Of a stretch of 64,000 nucleotides of DNA, positions 7,530-22,500 are shown piece after piece (position 1 is the first letter of the stretch; each line of letters begins with the position of its first letter). Below the pieces are notes generated by a model. That model was not told the DNA's origin and searched no databases. It saw nothing but the letters and a program-made list of their open reading frames with translations. A program made the position numbers and the translations under genes. Source of the DNA: Thermoanaerobacterium sp. CMT5567-10 (GTDB lineage Bacteria > Bacillota > Thermoanaerobacteria > Thermoanaerobacterales > Thermoanaerobacteraceae); assembly GCF_030534315.2 (NCBI RefSeq), contig NZ_CP130558.2:2222501-2286500 (forward strand), given 5' to 3'.

Positions 7530-10500
7530 GTGAAAAACACCTTCGGAGGGGAGGTTGGTAATGTGGTACATATTTGCATTGAAAAATATGGGGCATACCT
7601 TCTCGGTATGCCTTAATTTTTTAGGTTTACTGTTTAAGCGCTTTGGTTATGTTTCAAATCTTTATAAATAATTTAGGAGGAGAGATCTAAGTGAAAAAGT
7701 GGATTAAAAATATCGTAGTTTTCATCATAATAGCAGTTCTTTCATTAAGCCTTGTCTCATGTTCTCAAAAAACTCAAGAAAAGACAGCAACAAATGACAA
7801 TACTACGAAAACTGAAGTTAAGGCTACATTTCCATTGAAGATTACTGATTTTATGGGTAGGCAAGTGACGATAAAAAAGGAGCCGAAAAGAATTGTTTCC
7901 TTGTCTCCATCAACTACAGAGCTGATTTACGCAATTGGCGCTGGCAAAGATGTTGTCGGCGTTACCAATTACGACGATTATCCACCAGAGGTAAAAAGTG
8001 TTGCAAAAGTTGGAGGATATGAAGGGCCTAATATTGAAACTATATTGGCACAAAAGCCAGATATCGTATTTGCATCAAATCTTTCTGGAAAAGACCATAT
8101 GGAGACAATCGAGAAATCAGGCATACCGGTGGTGGTATTGGAAGCTCAGAACATAAACCAGATATATGATTCAATAAAGATATTAGCTGAAATCACAGGT
8201 AATGTAGAAAAGGGAAATGAAATAATAAGCAGCATGAAGGATAAAATCAAAGAAATCAATGATAAAGTGAAGGATTTGCCAAAAGTAAATGTGTTTTATG
8301 TTGTTGATACAAATGGAAATTGGACGGCTGGCAAGGGTACGTTTATCGATGAACTTATTACATTGGCTGGTGGAAATAATGTAGCCAGTGATGCAAACGG
8401 ATGGGCGCAGTACAGCATGGAAAAATTGATACAGAAGAATCCTGATGTGATAATTACATCACCACATGCTGCAAATGCCAATGAAATAAAAAATATGGCA
8501 GGTTATAAAGATACAAAAGCGGCAAAGGATGGCAAAATATTTGTAATATCCAACGATGACATTGTCACTAAGCCATCTAACAGAATCGTCTTAGGTTTAG
8601 AAGAAATTGCAAAAGATTTACATCCGGAGGCATTTAAATAAATTGAAAGTGAAAAAAGGTTTTTATTTGCTAATTTCTATTGTGATTTTGATTGCATCGC
8701 TGATGTTTTCTGCATCAGTTGGTGCAGTCAAAATGCCATTGAAAAGTATTGTTGATGTCATATTTGGTGATGGCAACAGCACAGACAAGATGATATTGTT
8801 AAATCTTAGGTTTCCAAGGATTATTGAAGCTGCTTTTACTGGGATGGGACTTTCTGTGGCAGGTACGTTCTTTCAAGGACTTTTGAAGAATCCTATGGCA
8901 GATCCTTATGTTTTAGGTATATCATCGGGAGCAGCTTTCGGAGCGTCCATCGCAATTGTCTTAGGATTAGGCATTTTTGGTCTTCAATTTTTTGCATTTG
9001 CATTTGCTCTTATGACTATTTACGTAGTGTATATTTTGGCTAAAAAAGGACCGTATATTAAAATGCAGACGATGCTTCTTGCAGGCATTGCCATCAGTGC
9101 TTTTATGTCTTCAGTTATTTCTCTCATGATGCTTTTGAATCATAATGAGATGTCACAGATAGTCTTTTGGACGATGGGGGGATTTAGTCTTATTAGCTGG
9201 AGCCAGGTTTTTTACACAGTACCACTAATATTGATTGGATGTATTGCATTATACACGTTTTCGAGAGATCTTAATGTGATAATGACAGGTGAAGAAATAG
9301 CTGAGCATTTAGGGATTGATACTGAAAGAGTTAAAAAAATCATATTGATTGTAGGTTCTTTAATCACCGCGTCTTCTGTTTCAGCAGGTGGAATAATTGG
9401 CTTTGTAGGGCTTATAGTGCCTCACATATCAAGGCTTATTATAGGTTCTGACAACAGAGTTTTAGTTCCTTTTAGCGGTGTAGTAGGTGCAGCGTTTTTG
9501 GTATTGGCTGATACGCTGGCAAGAACTGTGATGGCTCCTGTAGAAATACCAGTTGGCATAATAACTGCCGCTTGTGGTGGACCATTTTTCTTATATCTTC
9601 TTGTCAAAAATAAAAATAAAGAGGTCAAATAATATGGCGATCGTAAATGTGGAAGATCTTCATTTTAGTTATGGTATGATTCAGGCTTTAAAAGGTGTAA
9701 ATTTTAAGATAGATGACTATAAAATGGTGGGGATACTAGGCAGTAATGGGTCTGGAAAGACTACTCTTTTAAAGAACTTATCAGGGTACTTGAAGCCAAG
9801 TAAAGGAAATGTGTCTATAGCGGGGAAGAGCATATACAGCATGAAATCAAAGGACAAAGCGATGCTTATCGGTTATGTTCCGCAGGATGTGTATTCTGAC
9901 TTTGAATTTACCTCTTATGATGTTGTTATGATGGGAAGGACTCCTTATTTAAGGAGATTTCAAAGAGAGACTAAAAAAGACGTAAACATCGTAAAAGAAG
10001 CGATGATTCTTACAAACACATGGGATCTTAAGGATAGATATGTAAATGAATTAAGTGGTGGGCAAAGGCAAAGGGTTTACATTGCAAGAGCGTTGGCTCA
10101 AGAGCCTAAGATCTTGCTATTGGATGAGCCGATTTCACATTTAGATGTAAAATATCAAATAGAAGTGCTTTCAATACTTAAGCAGTTGACCGCAAAAGAT
10201 ATACTTGTGTTTGCTGTTCTTCATGACATCAACTTATCATCTCAATTTTGCGATTTTATTCTACTTATGAAAGATGGAGAGATTATATCGATGGGGACGC
10301 CAAATGAAGTCCTTACTGCAGAAAATATAAAGATGGCTTTTTCTGTCGATGCTGATGTAATCAGAAATCCTATTACAGATACACCGCTTATTATTCTCTC
10401 AAAAAAGCAAGGGGATGATTTGAAAATTGTGTAAAGCATTTATGATAGCCGGAACTCATTCTGGCGTAGGTAAGACGACCATTACTATTGGTGTAATAGG

Positions 10501-13500
10501 ATATCTTTCTAAAAAATACAAGGTCATTTCGTTTAAAGTTGGTCCTGATTACATAGACACGGCGTATCACAGGTTTGCATCTGGCAATTTCTCATACAAT
10601 TTGGACGTCTACATGCTTGGAGATGACTACGTGAAAAAGTCCTTTTTAAAGCACGCTTTATCTGGAGATGTGACAGTCGTAGAAGGCGTCATGGGTATGT
10701 ACGATGGAATCAATAATACAAGCTATGGCAGCAGTGCACATGTGGCAAAACTTTTAAACTTACCTGTCGTACTTGTCGTTGACGCATCTGGAATGGCTGC
10801 AAGTGTTTCTGCCTTAGTTAAAGGCTATATAGAATACGATAAAGATGTCAATATTGTAGGAGTAATATTCAACAGAGTTGGCAGTGAAAAACATTACAAG
10901 CTTTTAAAAGAATGCATAGAAAGAGATTTAGGCATAAAAGCATTTGGATATCTTCCCCAGGATGATAGGGTTAGTTTGCCTGAGAGGCATCTTGGACTTA
11001 TGCCTATATTTGAGACAAAGGAAAATCACAATTTTAGCATTTTGTACGATAGCATAGAGCAATTCATAGACGTAGAGGGCATTCTCGATGCATGTGATGT
11101 AGATTTTAAGAAAGATGATTTAATTGAAGAAAAAGTGTCAGTAAGAATAAGAGAAACTGTCAAAATTGCACTTGCATACGACGAAGCATTTAATTTTTAC
11201 TATCAAGATAGCTTAGATTCATTGATGGAGCGTGGAGCAGAGTTAATCCCATTTAGTCCTCTACGTGATGATGCTATTCCAAAAGGTGTGTCAGGAATAT
11301 ACTTAGGTGGAGGATTTCCTGAGGTTTTTGCTGAAAGATTAAGCAAAAATCATTCCATGTTATCTTCAATTAAAGAAAGTATTGAAAAGGGAATGCCAGT
11401 CTATGCAGAATGCGGTGGTCTTATGTACCTTGCGAAAAAAATCGTGGATCTAAATGGAGATGGACACCATATGGTAGGAATATTCGATTTAGATGCCATA
11501 ATGACGAAAAGATTAATCAATTTTGGTTACGCCAAGGTAGATGTGGTAAAAGATAATGTGCTATTTGAAAAAGGAGATGTCATCTTTGGTCATGTTTTTC
11601 ATAACTCGAAGATGTCGGGGATACACGATGATTTTGCGTATGAAGTGCATAAGCCTAATTCTGAAGACAAGTGGTCATGCGGATATGTGTACAAAAATTG
11701 TTTAGGTACCTATGTTCACATCAACTTATTGAAATATCCAAATGCTGTAATTAGGTTTATAAATAAATGCAAAAATTATACACAGGAGATGTATAAAAAT
11801 GGCACTTAAGATAATGCTGCAAGGTACGGCATCATCTGTCGGAAAGAGCTTATTGACTGCTGCTCTTTGTAGGATATTCAGACAGGATGGATATAAAGTT
11901 GCACCATTTAAGTCTCAAAATATGGCGCTTAATTCCTTTATAACAGATGAGGGGCTTGAGATGGGGCGAGCACAAGCTGTACAAGCTGAAGCTGCAGGCA
12001 TAAAACCATCGGTACTTATGAATCCCATACTTTTAAAGCCAAGTTCAGACAAAAATTGTCAAGTTATACTAAGAGGAAAAGTTTATGACAGCATGGATGC
12101 ATCTTGCTATCAGAAATTTAAGCCGACACTTTTAGGTATGATAAAAGAGGATTTTGATAAGCTTAGCCAGTCATACGACATAGTAGTGATTGAAGGCGCT
12201 GGAAGCCCTGCCGAAATAAACCTTAGAGAAAAAGACGTTGTAAATATGGGATTGGCTGAACTCGTTGATTCACCAGTATTGATAGTAGGCGACATAGATA
12301 AAGGCGGTGTCTTCGCGTCTATTGCAGGCACACTATTGCTTTTAAATGATGATGAGAGGAAAAGAGTAAAAGGCGTCATAATAAATAAATTTAGAGGAGA
12401 CATGGAAATATTAAAGCCGGGGATAAAGATGCTGGAGGACATAATTAATAAAGATGTCATTGGAGTTGTTCCGTACATAGACGTCTATGTTGATGAAGAG
12501 GATAGTGCAACGGATTCTTATTACAGGAGAAAAAGCAGTGGAGCCATTGATATTGCGATTTTAAATCTCCCCCATATATCTAACTTTACTGATTTTGAGC
12601 CATTAAAAAAGATTCAAGATGTAAATGTAAGGTACGTAAGTAGAGGCGAAAAAATCGGTGATTGCGACGTATTGATAATACCAGGTACGAAAAACACGAT
12701 AGGAGATCTTAAAACACTTAAAGATGCTGGAATGCACCATGAGATCTTGAATTTAAGAAAAAGAGGGAAGCTTATAATCGGTATATGCGGTGGATATCAG
12801 ATGTTGGGGAAAAAGATATGGGATCCACAACACATAGAAGGGCCTGTTAGTGAGATGGAAGGTTTAGGACTATTAGACATAGAGACAGTTATTTCAGATG
12901 AAAAGATTACGACGCAGGTTAAAGCTCAAATTTCCGATGATTTGCCTGATTTTTTATCACCGCTTAGAAAACTGTTTGTAGATGGATACGAAATACACAT
13001 GGGGATAAGCTCTACGGGAGAAAAAAGTTTTTCCAACATTTTAGTGAGGAATGAGGAAAAAATATCTGTCAGTGATGGGTGTGTAAGCAGTGATGGAAAG
13101 GTGTTTGGCACGTATATGCATGGAATATTTGAAAACACGGACTTCACAAGGAGGCTTATAAATATCGTCAGAAAATCAAAAGGCTTCAAAGAGATAGATT
13201 ACATTGAAGATTACAGGGAATTTAAGGAAAGAGAGTACGATAGGCTGGCAGATATAGTCAGAAATAGCCTGGATATGAATAAAATTTACAAGATAATGAA
13301 AGGCAGTATTTGAATATGGAAGTGATAGCTGCATATTTTTTAGATTTAATGATAGGCGATCCAGAAGGATACCCTCACCCAGTGAGACTTATGGGAAAAT
13401 TAATCAGCTTTTTGGAGCGTAAATTTAGGGAAATAGCCAAAACCGCAAGACAGGAAAGAATCGCGGGTTATTTCTTGTGTGCTGTAGTTGTTTTTACAAG

Positions 13501-16500
13501 CTACATAAGTGGGTATCTTATCATTTACTTGCTGAAAGAATTAAATGTGTATTTAGGAAAGATTTTAGATATGCTTCTCATTTACACGTGTCTTGCCACA
13601 AATGATTTAGCAAAATCAGCCATGAGAGTATACAGCCCTCTTAAAAACGACAACATTGTTGAAGCTCGGAAGATGTTGTCTTTCATCGTAAGCCGTGATA
13701 CGGAAAACTTAGGTTACAGTGACATTGTAAGAGGTGTTGTGGAGACGGTGGCAGAAAACATATCTGATGGGATAATTGGGCCTCTATTTTATGCTTTTAT
13801 AGGCGGTGCACCGTTGGCATTAGCTTACAAGGCTTCCAGCACACTTGACTCAATGGTTGGTTATAAAAATGAAAAATACGCAGAAATAGGATATGCCTCT
13901 GCAAAGCTTGACGATGTATTGAATTTCTTGCCAGCCAGGATAACAGGGCTTTTGATTGTAGCATCATCTTTTTTGCTGAGATACGACTATAAAAATAGCT
14001 TTCGCATTTTAAAAAGGGATAGATTAAAGCATGAAAGCCCCAACAGCGCACATGGGGAAGCTGCTGTTGCGGGTGCGCTAAATGTAGAGTTGGGAGGGCT
14101 TAACTATTATTTTGGAAAGCCTGAATTAAAACCGAAGTTGGGAGATGGCAAAGAGGCACTTAAATTAGAACATATTAAGGACAGCGTAAAGATAATGTAT
14201 ATGACATCTTTTCTGGGACTTGTTTTGTTTTTTGCATTAAAATTAATTATTTTGAATGGAGGTATTTAATAATGCATATAAAGACATCGCCATTAAAAAA
14301 TGTAAAAACTTTGACGCTTGTGGCTATGCTTATAGCCATGAGTGCTGTTGGTGCCATGATTAAAATCTACAATACAGTTGCATTTGATTCATTGCCTGGG
14401 TATTTTGCATCCCTTTATTTTGGAAGCTACATAGGAGCAATCGTTATTTCTTTAGGACATATTTTTACTGCACTTACATCTGGTTTTCCACTTGGAATAC
14501 CTAACCATATCATCATTGCTGTATCGATGGCTGTATGTGCATATTTTTATTCACTTGCGTATAAAAAGTTTAATAGCTATGTAGCAGTTGCTGTTGGTAC
14601 TATATTAAATGGACCTGTTGCAACACTTATTTTTGTTCCTCAATATGGTTGGGGCTTTTTTGTACAGATGGTATTTCCGCTTACTATTGCATCGTTTGCT
14701 AATGTTTTTCTAGCGGCAGTCATCTTTAAAGCCATCTCAACTAAGATAAAAAGGTAATGAGGATGAGATATGGTAGAGAGATATAGAGATGTCTTAATAA
14801 TATATGAAAGTGATACTGTATATGCAATAGCTTGCGATAGCATCGGTGCAATTGGAAATAAAGAAGGCGACATATTGAAGGTAGATGAGGAGATAGTGGG
14901 AAGGACCGTGACAAAGGTCGCAGTATCTGAGCTTTTGTGCATTGGAGCTTGGCCAATCATCATATCGGATACGCTGTCAAATGAGATGAACCCAACTGGA
15001 ATTAAAATCATAGATGGCATAAGAAAAGAGCTAAATGACAACGGGATATATGATGTCGCTTTAACTGGTAGCACGGAGGAAAATTTTCCATCAACAATGA
15101 CTGGTGTTGGCGTGACAGCAATTGGAAAGGCAGCGAAAGAAGATTTAAAAGTGCGAAAGGCTATGGCAGGCATGGAGGTAGGCTTAATAGGTTACCCCCG
15201 TGTTGGACAAGAGGTTTTGCGCTTTCATGATATTCTTACGCTTAAAGATTATGTAAAAATATTTAGATGTAGCGAAATAGTAGAAGCGATTCCCGTAGGG
15301 TCAAGAGGGATAAAATATGAACTTGATGTGCTCAAATTTACTTCTGGACTAAATTTATTAAGAGAATACGATAACGAGATTGATGATGAAAAGTCAGGGG
15401 GCCCTTCCACGTGTTGCATTGTAGTTTACAAAGAGGGTGATAGGCGAAAAATTGAGAATCTCTTAGACAAACCGTTTGTACGTTTAGGTAGACTCATAGA
15501 TGGAAGGTGAAATAAGTGGATAAATATGAGCATGGCGGCAATATTTATGTGTACAATGAAGATGTAATAGACTTTAGCTCAAACATAAACCCTCTTGGCT
15601 TCCCCGAATGTATAAGAGATTCCATTGATATTGCAGTTTTAACAAAGTACCCTGACATAAACTATACCCAGTTGAAAAGGTCTATCTCAAGATATGTGGG
15701 CCTAAAAAATGAGAACATAATAGTCGGTAATGGTGCGTCGGAACTTATCTACCTTTTTGTGCGGGCATTTTCTCTGAAAAAGCCGCTTATTCCATCTCCT
15801 GCTTTTTTGGAATACGAAAGGGCAGTCACATTATCAGGAGGAAATCCTTTGTACTACGAGATTTCAGAAGAAGATGGATACGTGATTGATGCGAACAAAA
15901 TAGTAAATCGCTTCAAAGAAGTGGATTCTGTCATCATAGGAAATCCAAATAATCCTACAGGCAAGGGAATAAAGCGAAAAGATGTGGAATACATAGTGAA
16001 GGAAGCGAAAAATCTTGATTTGCCGGTGATGATAGATGAGGCGTTTATAGAATTCATATACGATTATGAAGAATACCAGTCTTTAGATCTCATAAATGAC
16101 TACGATAATCTTTTTGTCGTAAGAGCTGCTACTAAATTTTTTGGGCTTCCGGGGTTGCGCTTAGGATACGGTTTTGGAAGTGAAAATTTGATAAAGAGAT
16201 TGGAAGATTATAAAGAGCCTTGGACGGTAAATGCTTTTGCTGATGCAGTAGGAAGAAGGATTTTTGATGATGTCAAATTTATGGGAAATACGAGAAAATA
16301 TATAAAAAAAGAAATAGATTATTTGATGAATGAGCTTAAAAAGATAGATGAATTAGTCGTGTTTGATACGCAGGTTAATTTTATGCTTTTAAAGCTGAAG
16401 CATCAGAGTGTTAATGACTTAAAAGAAGAATTATTAAAAAGAGGGATACTGATAAGAGATGCATCAAATTTCAGGTATTTGGATAATAGGTATTTTAGAG

Positions 16501-19500
16501 TGGCTGTAAAAAGTCATGATGATAATGTAAAACTGATAGAAGCTATAAAAGAAGTTTTTAAGTGATTTTTCTGAAAGAAGGTGTTTTTATTGGCTTTGAT
16601 TATGGTGACAGGCGGCGCAAGATCTGGCAAAAGCCAGTTTGCAGAAAGCCTTGCAATGAAAGACGGTGGTTACAGCGTCCTTTACATCGCTACATCTATA
16701 CCGTTTGATGACGAGATGAAAGAAAGAGTTAGAAGGCATAGAGAAAGAAGGCCGGAGGAGTGGGAAACAGTAGAGGCTTATAATGGCATCTCTGACATTA
16801 TAAGAAGCACAAATAAAAAAGCTGTTCTTTTGGATTGCCTGACGGTAATGGTGTCAAACCTGCTTTTAGAAATCGATATGACTTGGGAAGAGAAAGATTT
16901 AGAAGATGTAGATAGAGCTGAAGAAAAAATAACTAAAGAAGTTGACGGTTTGATTAATGCCTCAAAAGCCAGCAACAAAGATGTCATAGTAGTCACAAAT
17001 GAAGTTGGTATGGGACTTGTGCCTGAATATAAACTGGGAAGAATATTTAGAGACATCTCAGGCAGGATAAATAAGAAAATTGCAGAAAATGCAGATTATG
17101 TTTATTTTATGGTTTCAGGCATACCTTTAGAAATAAAAAGTAAAAATAATTGCTTATAATAATGTGGTGAACATGATGGATGAGATAAAAGCTTTTATAT
17201 TATCATTTCAATTTATGACAAGAATACCTATTAACGTTCAAATTGATGTAGACAGAAATGATTTTCACAAGATGGCTAAATATTTCCCTTTTGTAGGAGG
17301 ACTTATTGGTGCCGTTGCATGTTTTATATTTTATGCTGTGAAAAATATATTTCCCCGGGAAATAGCCGTTACAATGGCCATAGTGTCATTGTATATTTTA
17401 ACAGGTGCAATGCACATAGACGGGTTTGCAGACACATTTGATGGTCTTTTTAGCAATAAAGGCAAAGATAGAATGCTTGAAATAATGAGGGATTCAAGGC
17501 TTGGTACAAACGGAGTTCTTGCTTTAGTATTTTTAGTAATTTTAAAAATACTGTTTTTGTCCCACATAAAAGATAACCTTGTTTATTCGACATTAATATT
17601 GATGCCTCTTCTTGGACGCTTTTCGATAATTTTAGCAGCGTACGCATCAAAATCAGCGAGAGGCGGAGAAGGGCTTGGAGGCCTCATCATCGGCAAGATA
17701 TCTACTGCAGAGCTTTTGCTGGGCTTTTTATTTACATCGATTGTTGGCTTTTTATTCGTCCAATTCACAGTATTTTTGAAACTTCTAGCTGTTTCATCTA
17801 TTATCGCGTACGCGACCACAAGGTACATTTCATTGAGAATAGGCGGGATGACCGGAGATACATTAGGTGCAGTAAATGAATTTACAGAGCTTATAATTGC
17901 TACTTTGATGTATTTAATAAGCATCACAAAATTGTAGAAGCTTAAAAAGTTTAGATCTGGTATGAATAATTTTAAGATTAAATTTATCATATTGATTATC
18001 ATAAAAAATTGATGTATCATGAGGATGAAGGAGATGATCGTATGCGCACAACGATAAATATATCTGAAGATATTCTCAAAGAAGCTGAAATGCTGTATGA
18101 AACAAACAACAGGTCAAAAGCAGTTGAAGAGGCGTTGAAGGATGCCATAAGGATAAAAAAATTGCAGCATTTGATGGAACTTAAAGGAAAGATAAATTTC
18201 GCAATAGATTCTTCAGACATCGAAAAATTAAGGAGCATGGAAATAGATGAGAGATAAAATACTTGTTGATACATCTGTATGGATAGAATATTTTGGAAAC
18301 AAACAAGGAATTGCTGAGATTATCGACAATATGCTGATGCAAGACAGAGTTTATATAATGGGTCTTATAATTGCTGAACTTCTTCAAGGAGTAAAGACAA
18401 AAAAAGAGTTGGAGATGCTTGAGAGGTACATTGATTCGATTCCGATAGTACCATGTGATGACAAAGATTGGATAGAGGCGGGAAGGCTTTCTTTTAAATT
18501 GACGAGAGATGGCAAGACTATTCCCTTATTGGATGTGCTAATTGCTGCTACATCGCTTAAAAATAACATGATGATATTTTCATTTGATCAACATTTTAAA
18601 ATGATAGACGGCGTTAAATTGTTTGACCCCAAGACCATTTAACTGTATAATGAAGTAAAGACAGTTCGCAAAATCCTGTCTATAAACAAAACTACGGAGG
18701 AGATAAAATTGAACAAAAAAACAAAGAAAATAGTCTATGGTGCATTGATCGCTGCTTTGTACGCAGTTATGACAATAGCACTTGCACCAATAAGCTACGG
18801 ACAGATCCAAGTTAGAGTAGCTGAAGCACTTACGGTTTTGCCTTTCTTTTCATCATATTCCATTTTAGGACTTTTTGTAGGATGTATAATTGCGAATATG
18901 GTTGGAGGCAATGGAATATTTGATGTCGTATTTGGTTCGTTGGCGACTTTAATTAGCGCTGTAATAACGTATTATATTGGCAAATCCAATCTTAGATATA
19001 AGCGATATTTGGCGCCATTACCGCCTGTTATAATAAATGCAGTCATTATAGGCATAGAATTGAATGTTGTATTTAATTTGCCCCTTGTAGCTTCAATGCT
19101 ATGGGTTGGATTGGGTGAGATGATTGCATGCTATGTATTGGGATTGCCTCTTCTTTTGTATATAGACAAAAATGAGAAAATAAAAGAAATGATTAGATAA
19201 GTTGGTATTTGTTTAATTTGAATTACAGCTTATATCCTGATAAAATAGTATCAGGATTATTTTTTTGAGGAAGATGCTATGTTTGGATATGTAAAGCCGT
19301 ACAAACCTGAAATGAAGATGAAAGACTATGATGTTTTTAAAGCATATTACTGTGGCCTTTGCAAGGAGATAGGCAGAAGATATGGCGAGACAAGCCGCTT
19401 AACGTTAAACTATGAGCTTACTTATCTGGCAATCTTTTTATCGGGTTTATCGGATGAGAAAGTTGATATGAAGTTAGAAGGCTGTATTATAAATCCATTT

Positions 19501-22500
19501 AAGAAGAAGCCTGTCATAAAAGAAAATCCATTTGTAAAGTATGCTGCTGATATGAATGCAATACTAGTCTATTATAAATTTATAGACGACAAAGCAGATG
19601 GGAAAGCCACTGCCAGTTCTTTTTTGGAGGTTTTATTTAGAAAGCAATTTAAAAAATCATATAAGCTGCATACGAAAAAGGCACAAAATATGAGAAAATA
19701 CCTAGAAACTTTGCAGAATCTTGAGAAGGGGAAATGTTCTTCTGTGGATGAATCTGCAGAGCCATTTGCGAATATTTTGCGTGAAGTTTTTCTTTATGAA
19801 AATCTGAATATAGATGAAGAAGATTGTAAAAAGGTTGAAGAGATTGCATATCATTTAGGAAGATATATATACATTTTAGATGCGTATAATGATTTAAAAG
19901 ACGATATAAAAAGTGGAAATTACAATCCGTTTATATATCAGTATAATCTTATCGACAAAGATGACAGTGAAATAGAGCTTAATAATACAATCGATGAGAT
20001 AAAAGAGTGGACGAAATTTAATTTAAGTTTCACTCTTTCTACAATAGTGAAATTGTATGAACAATTGAAATTCAAGAAAAATATAGGCATTATTGATAAT
20101 ATTTTTAGAATAGGACTGTACATGGAATTTATGAGAATTATGGAAGGAGAAAAATCATGCAAAACCCGTACGAAGTTTTAGGATTAAAAGAAGGGGCTTC
20201 AATAGAGGAAGTTAAAAGGGCTTATAGGGAACTTGTGAAGAAGTATCATCCTGATCAGTATGCTGATAATCCATTAAAAGACCTTGCAGAAGAAAAATTG
20301 AGGGAAATAAATGATGCATATAAAGCGATAATGGATGGATATGCTGGTTCTAATAATTACAACCATGACAGAAGTTATAACAGTGGAAATACGACATACA
20401 GTGATAATGAATCTATGTACTATGAAGTGATAAATGCCCTCAATAGAAATGATTTATATGCAGCAGAGAACATATTAAATAATATGAGAGACAGAAGTGC
20501 ACAGTGGTATTATTTGTACGGTCATATAAATTACAGAAGGGGAAGATTTGGAGAAGCGTACAACTGCTTTAGGATGGCTGTCAACATGGACCCAAATAAT
20601 ATGGAGTACCGTGAAGCTTTAAACAACATGGAAATGCAAAGAGGTGTGTATCAAGGGGATGTCTACAGGAGGACCATGAATGATGATTGCTGTCAGACCC
20701 TCTTTACTATATGGGCATGTGATACCTGCTGCGAATGCATGGGTGGAGACATGTTTAGATGTTTTTAAGGAGCTGATTTTATGTTAAATGCAAAATCACT
20801 GTCATTGGGTGGCGTGATTGCAGCTTTAAATATAGTTATACTTTTTATTGCATCGATTATGCCTACCAGCAGGCTCTTTTTTCTCGTTGTATCGTCATTT
20901 GCTATTTCAATAATGGTGATAGAGACAGGTAGTATGGGAGGATTTGTATTTTATTTGGCCACATCGATATTATCGCTAATATTGATTCCTAATAAGTTAA
21001 TATCTGTTTATTACATATGCTTTTTTGGATTTTACGGTATCATAAAATCTTACATAGAAAAAAAGCGCTTTAGAATGTATATGGAATTAGCGCTTAAACT
21101 TATTGTGTTTAATATATCGTTATTTGTTGTTTACATCATATTTAGCAGAATTTTTATGATGAGGGTATTTGCAACTGGTTTACCATTTATTTCAATTTTT
21201 ATATTATCGCAAATATCATTTTTGGTATATGATTATGTATATACTGTCTTTATATCCTTTTACTATAAAAACGCAAAAAGGCATTAAGCCATTACGCATT
21301 AATGCCAAATATAAACTGTACAAGCGTTCCAAATAGATATGACAGTGCGGCAGCACCTATTCCTGACAGCACCATTTCGATTATTTTATTTTTAATTGAC
21401 AAACTTTCTGATGCAATTGAAACAATACCGCCTACAATTGAAAGCGCAATAGTTGCAAAAATCACGGAGAATACTAAAGCTATAATCGATGATGAAGAAA
21501 TAAAGAAGTATGGTATAACAGGGAATATGAGTCCTACTAGGTATGCAAGTCCTGTGTATAAAGCCGATTTTATTTCATTTTCTTTTACTTCTTCCACCAG
21601 CAAGTTTGCCATGGCATTTTCATTGTCACCAAGTTTTTCAACAACTTCTCTGCTTATATCTTCAGGTATGCCAGAATCATTTAACTTGTTTAGAAGCTCT
21701 TCTTTCGCCCTGCCTTTTGATACATTAAATAAAAGCTCCATCTTTCTTTTGATGCCTTCATTGACTTGTCTTTGTGATCTTACAGATGTATATGCACCAA
21801 TAGCCATAGATAAAGCACCTGCTATTCCTACAACAAGACCTGATGTGCCAACAACCAGCGGCTTATTTTGATATACGGCAGAAAGCCCTGTTACAGTTCC
21901 CAATATCTCTACAAGCCCGTCATTCATTCCTAATATGAAATCACGTATATTTGAAAAGTTTGCTTCTTTATTTTGATTTCCTAAATTCTTCTCATGCTCC
22001 AGTTCATCTTCTATTATCTGAGACAGTATCTGGCGTTCTTTTTCAGTTAATATAGGATCCTTGTAATAGCTATAGTATTCATCAGTGCTGTTTGATTCTT
22101 TCATTTCTAAAAGAATTATAAAAAGTTTGCTTCCCAGCAATGTCCTTAATACTTTATAAAACCACAAACTGCGGTTGTGTATTCTAGAGCTGACTTTTAC
22201 GCCTCTATCGCTTAAAAATGTATACCAAAATTTTGTATGCTTTGCTTCAATTTTTGCAAGTTCCTCAAATATTTCGCGTATTTCTTTTTTAGATTCTACT
22301 TTTGCCAAGTAAGAATAAAGCTGTTTTGCTTCAAATTCATCGTAGTAAAATTTTTTTGCTTTATCTAGTGCGTTCATTTCTACTCACTCCCTTAAATCTT
22401 ATTTTATAATATGTGATATAAATATACAAGAAGAAGCCTCTAGTAATTTGGTAAAATATTAATTATGATATCTTTATTAATCGTTGGCCTATAATAATAT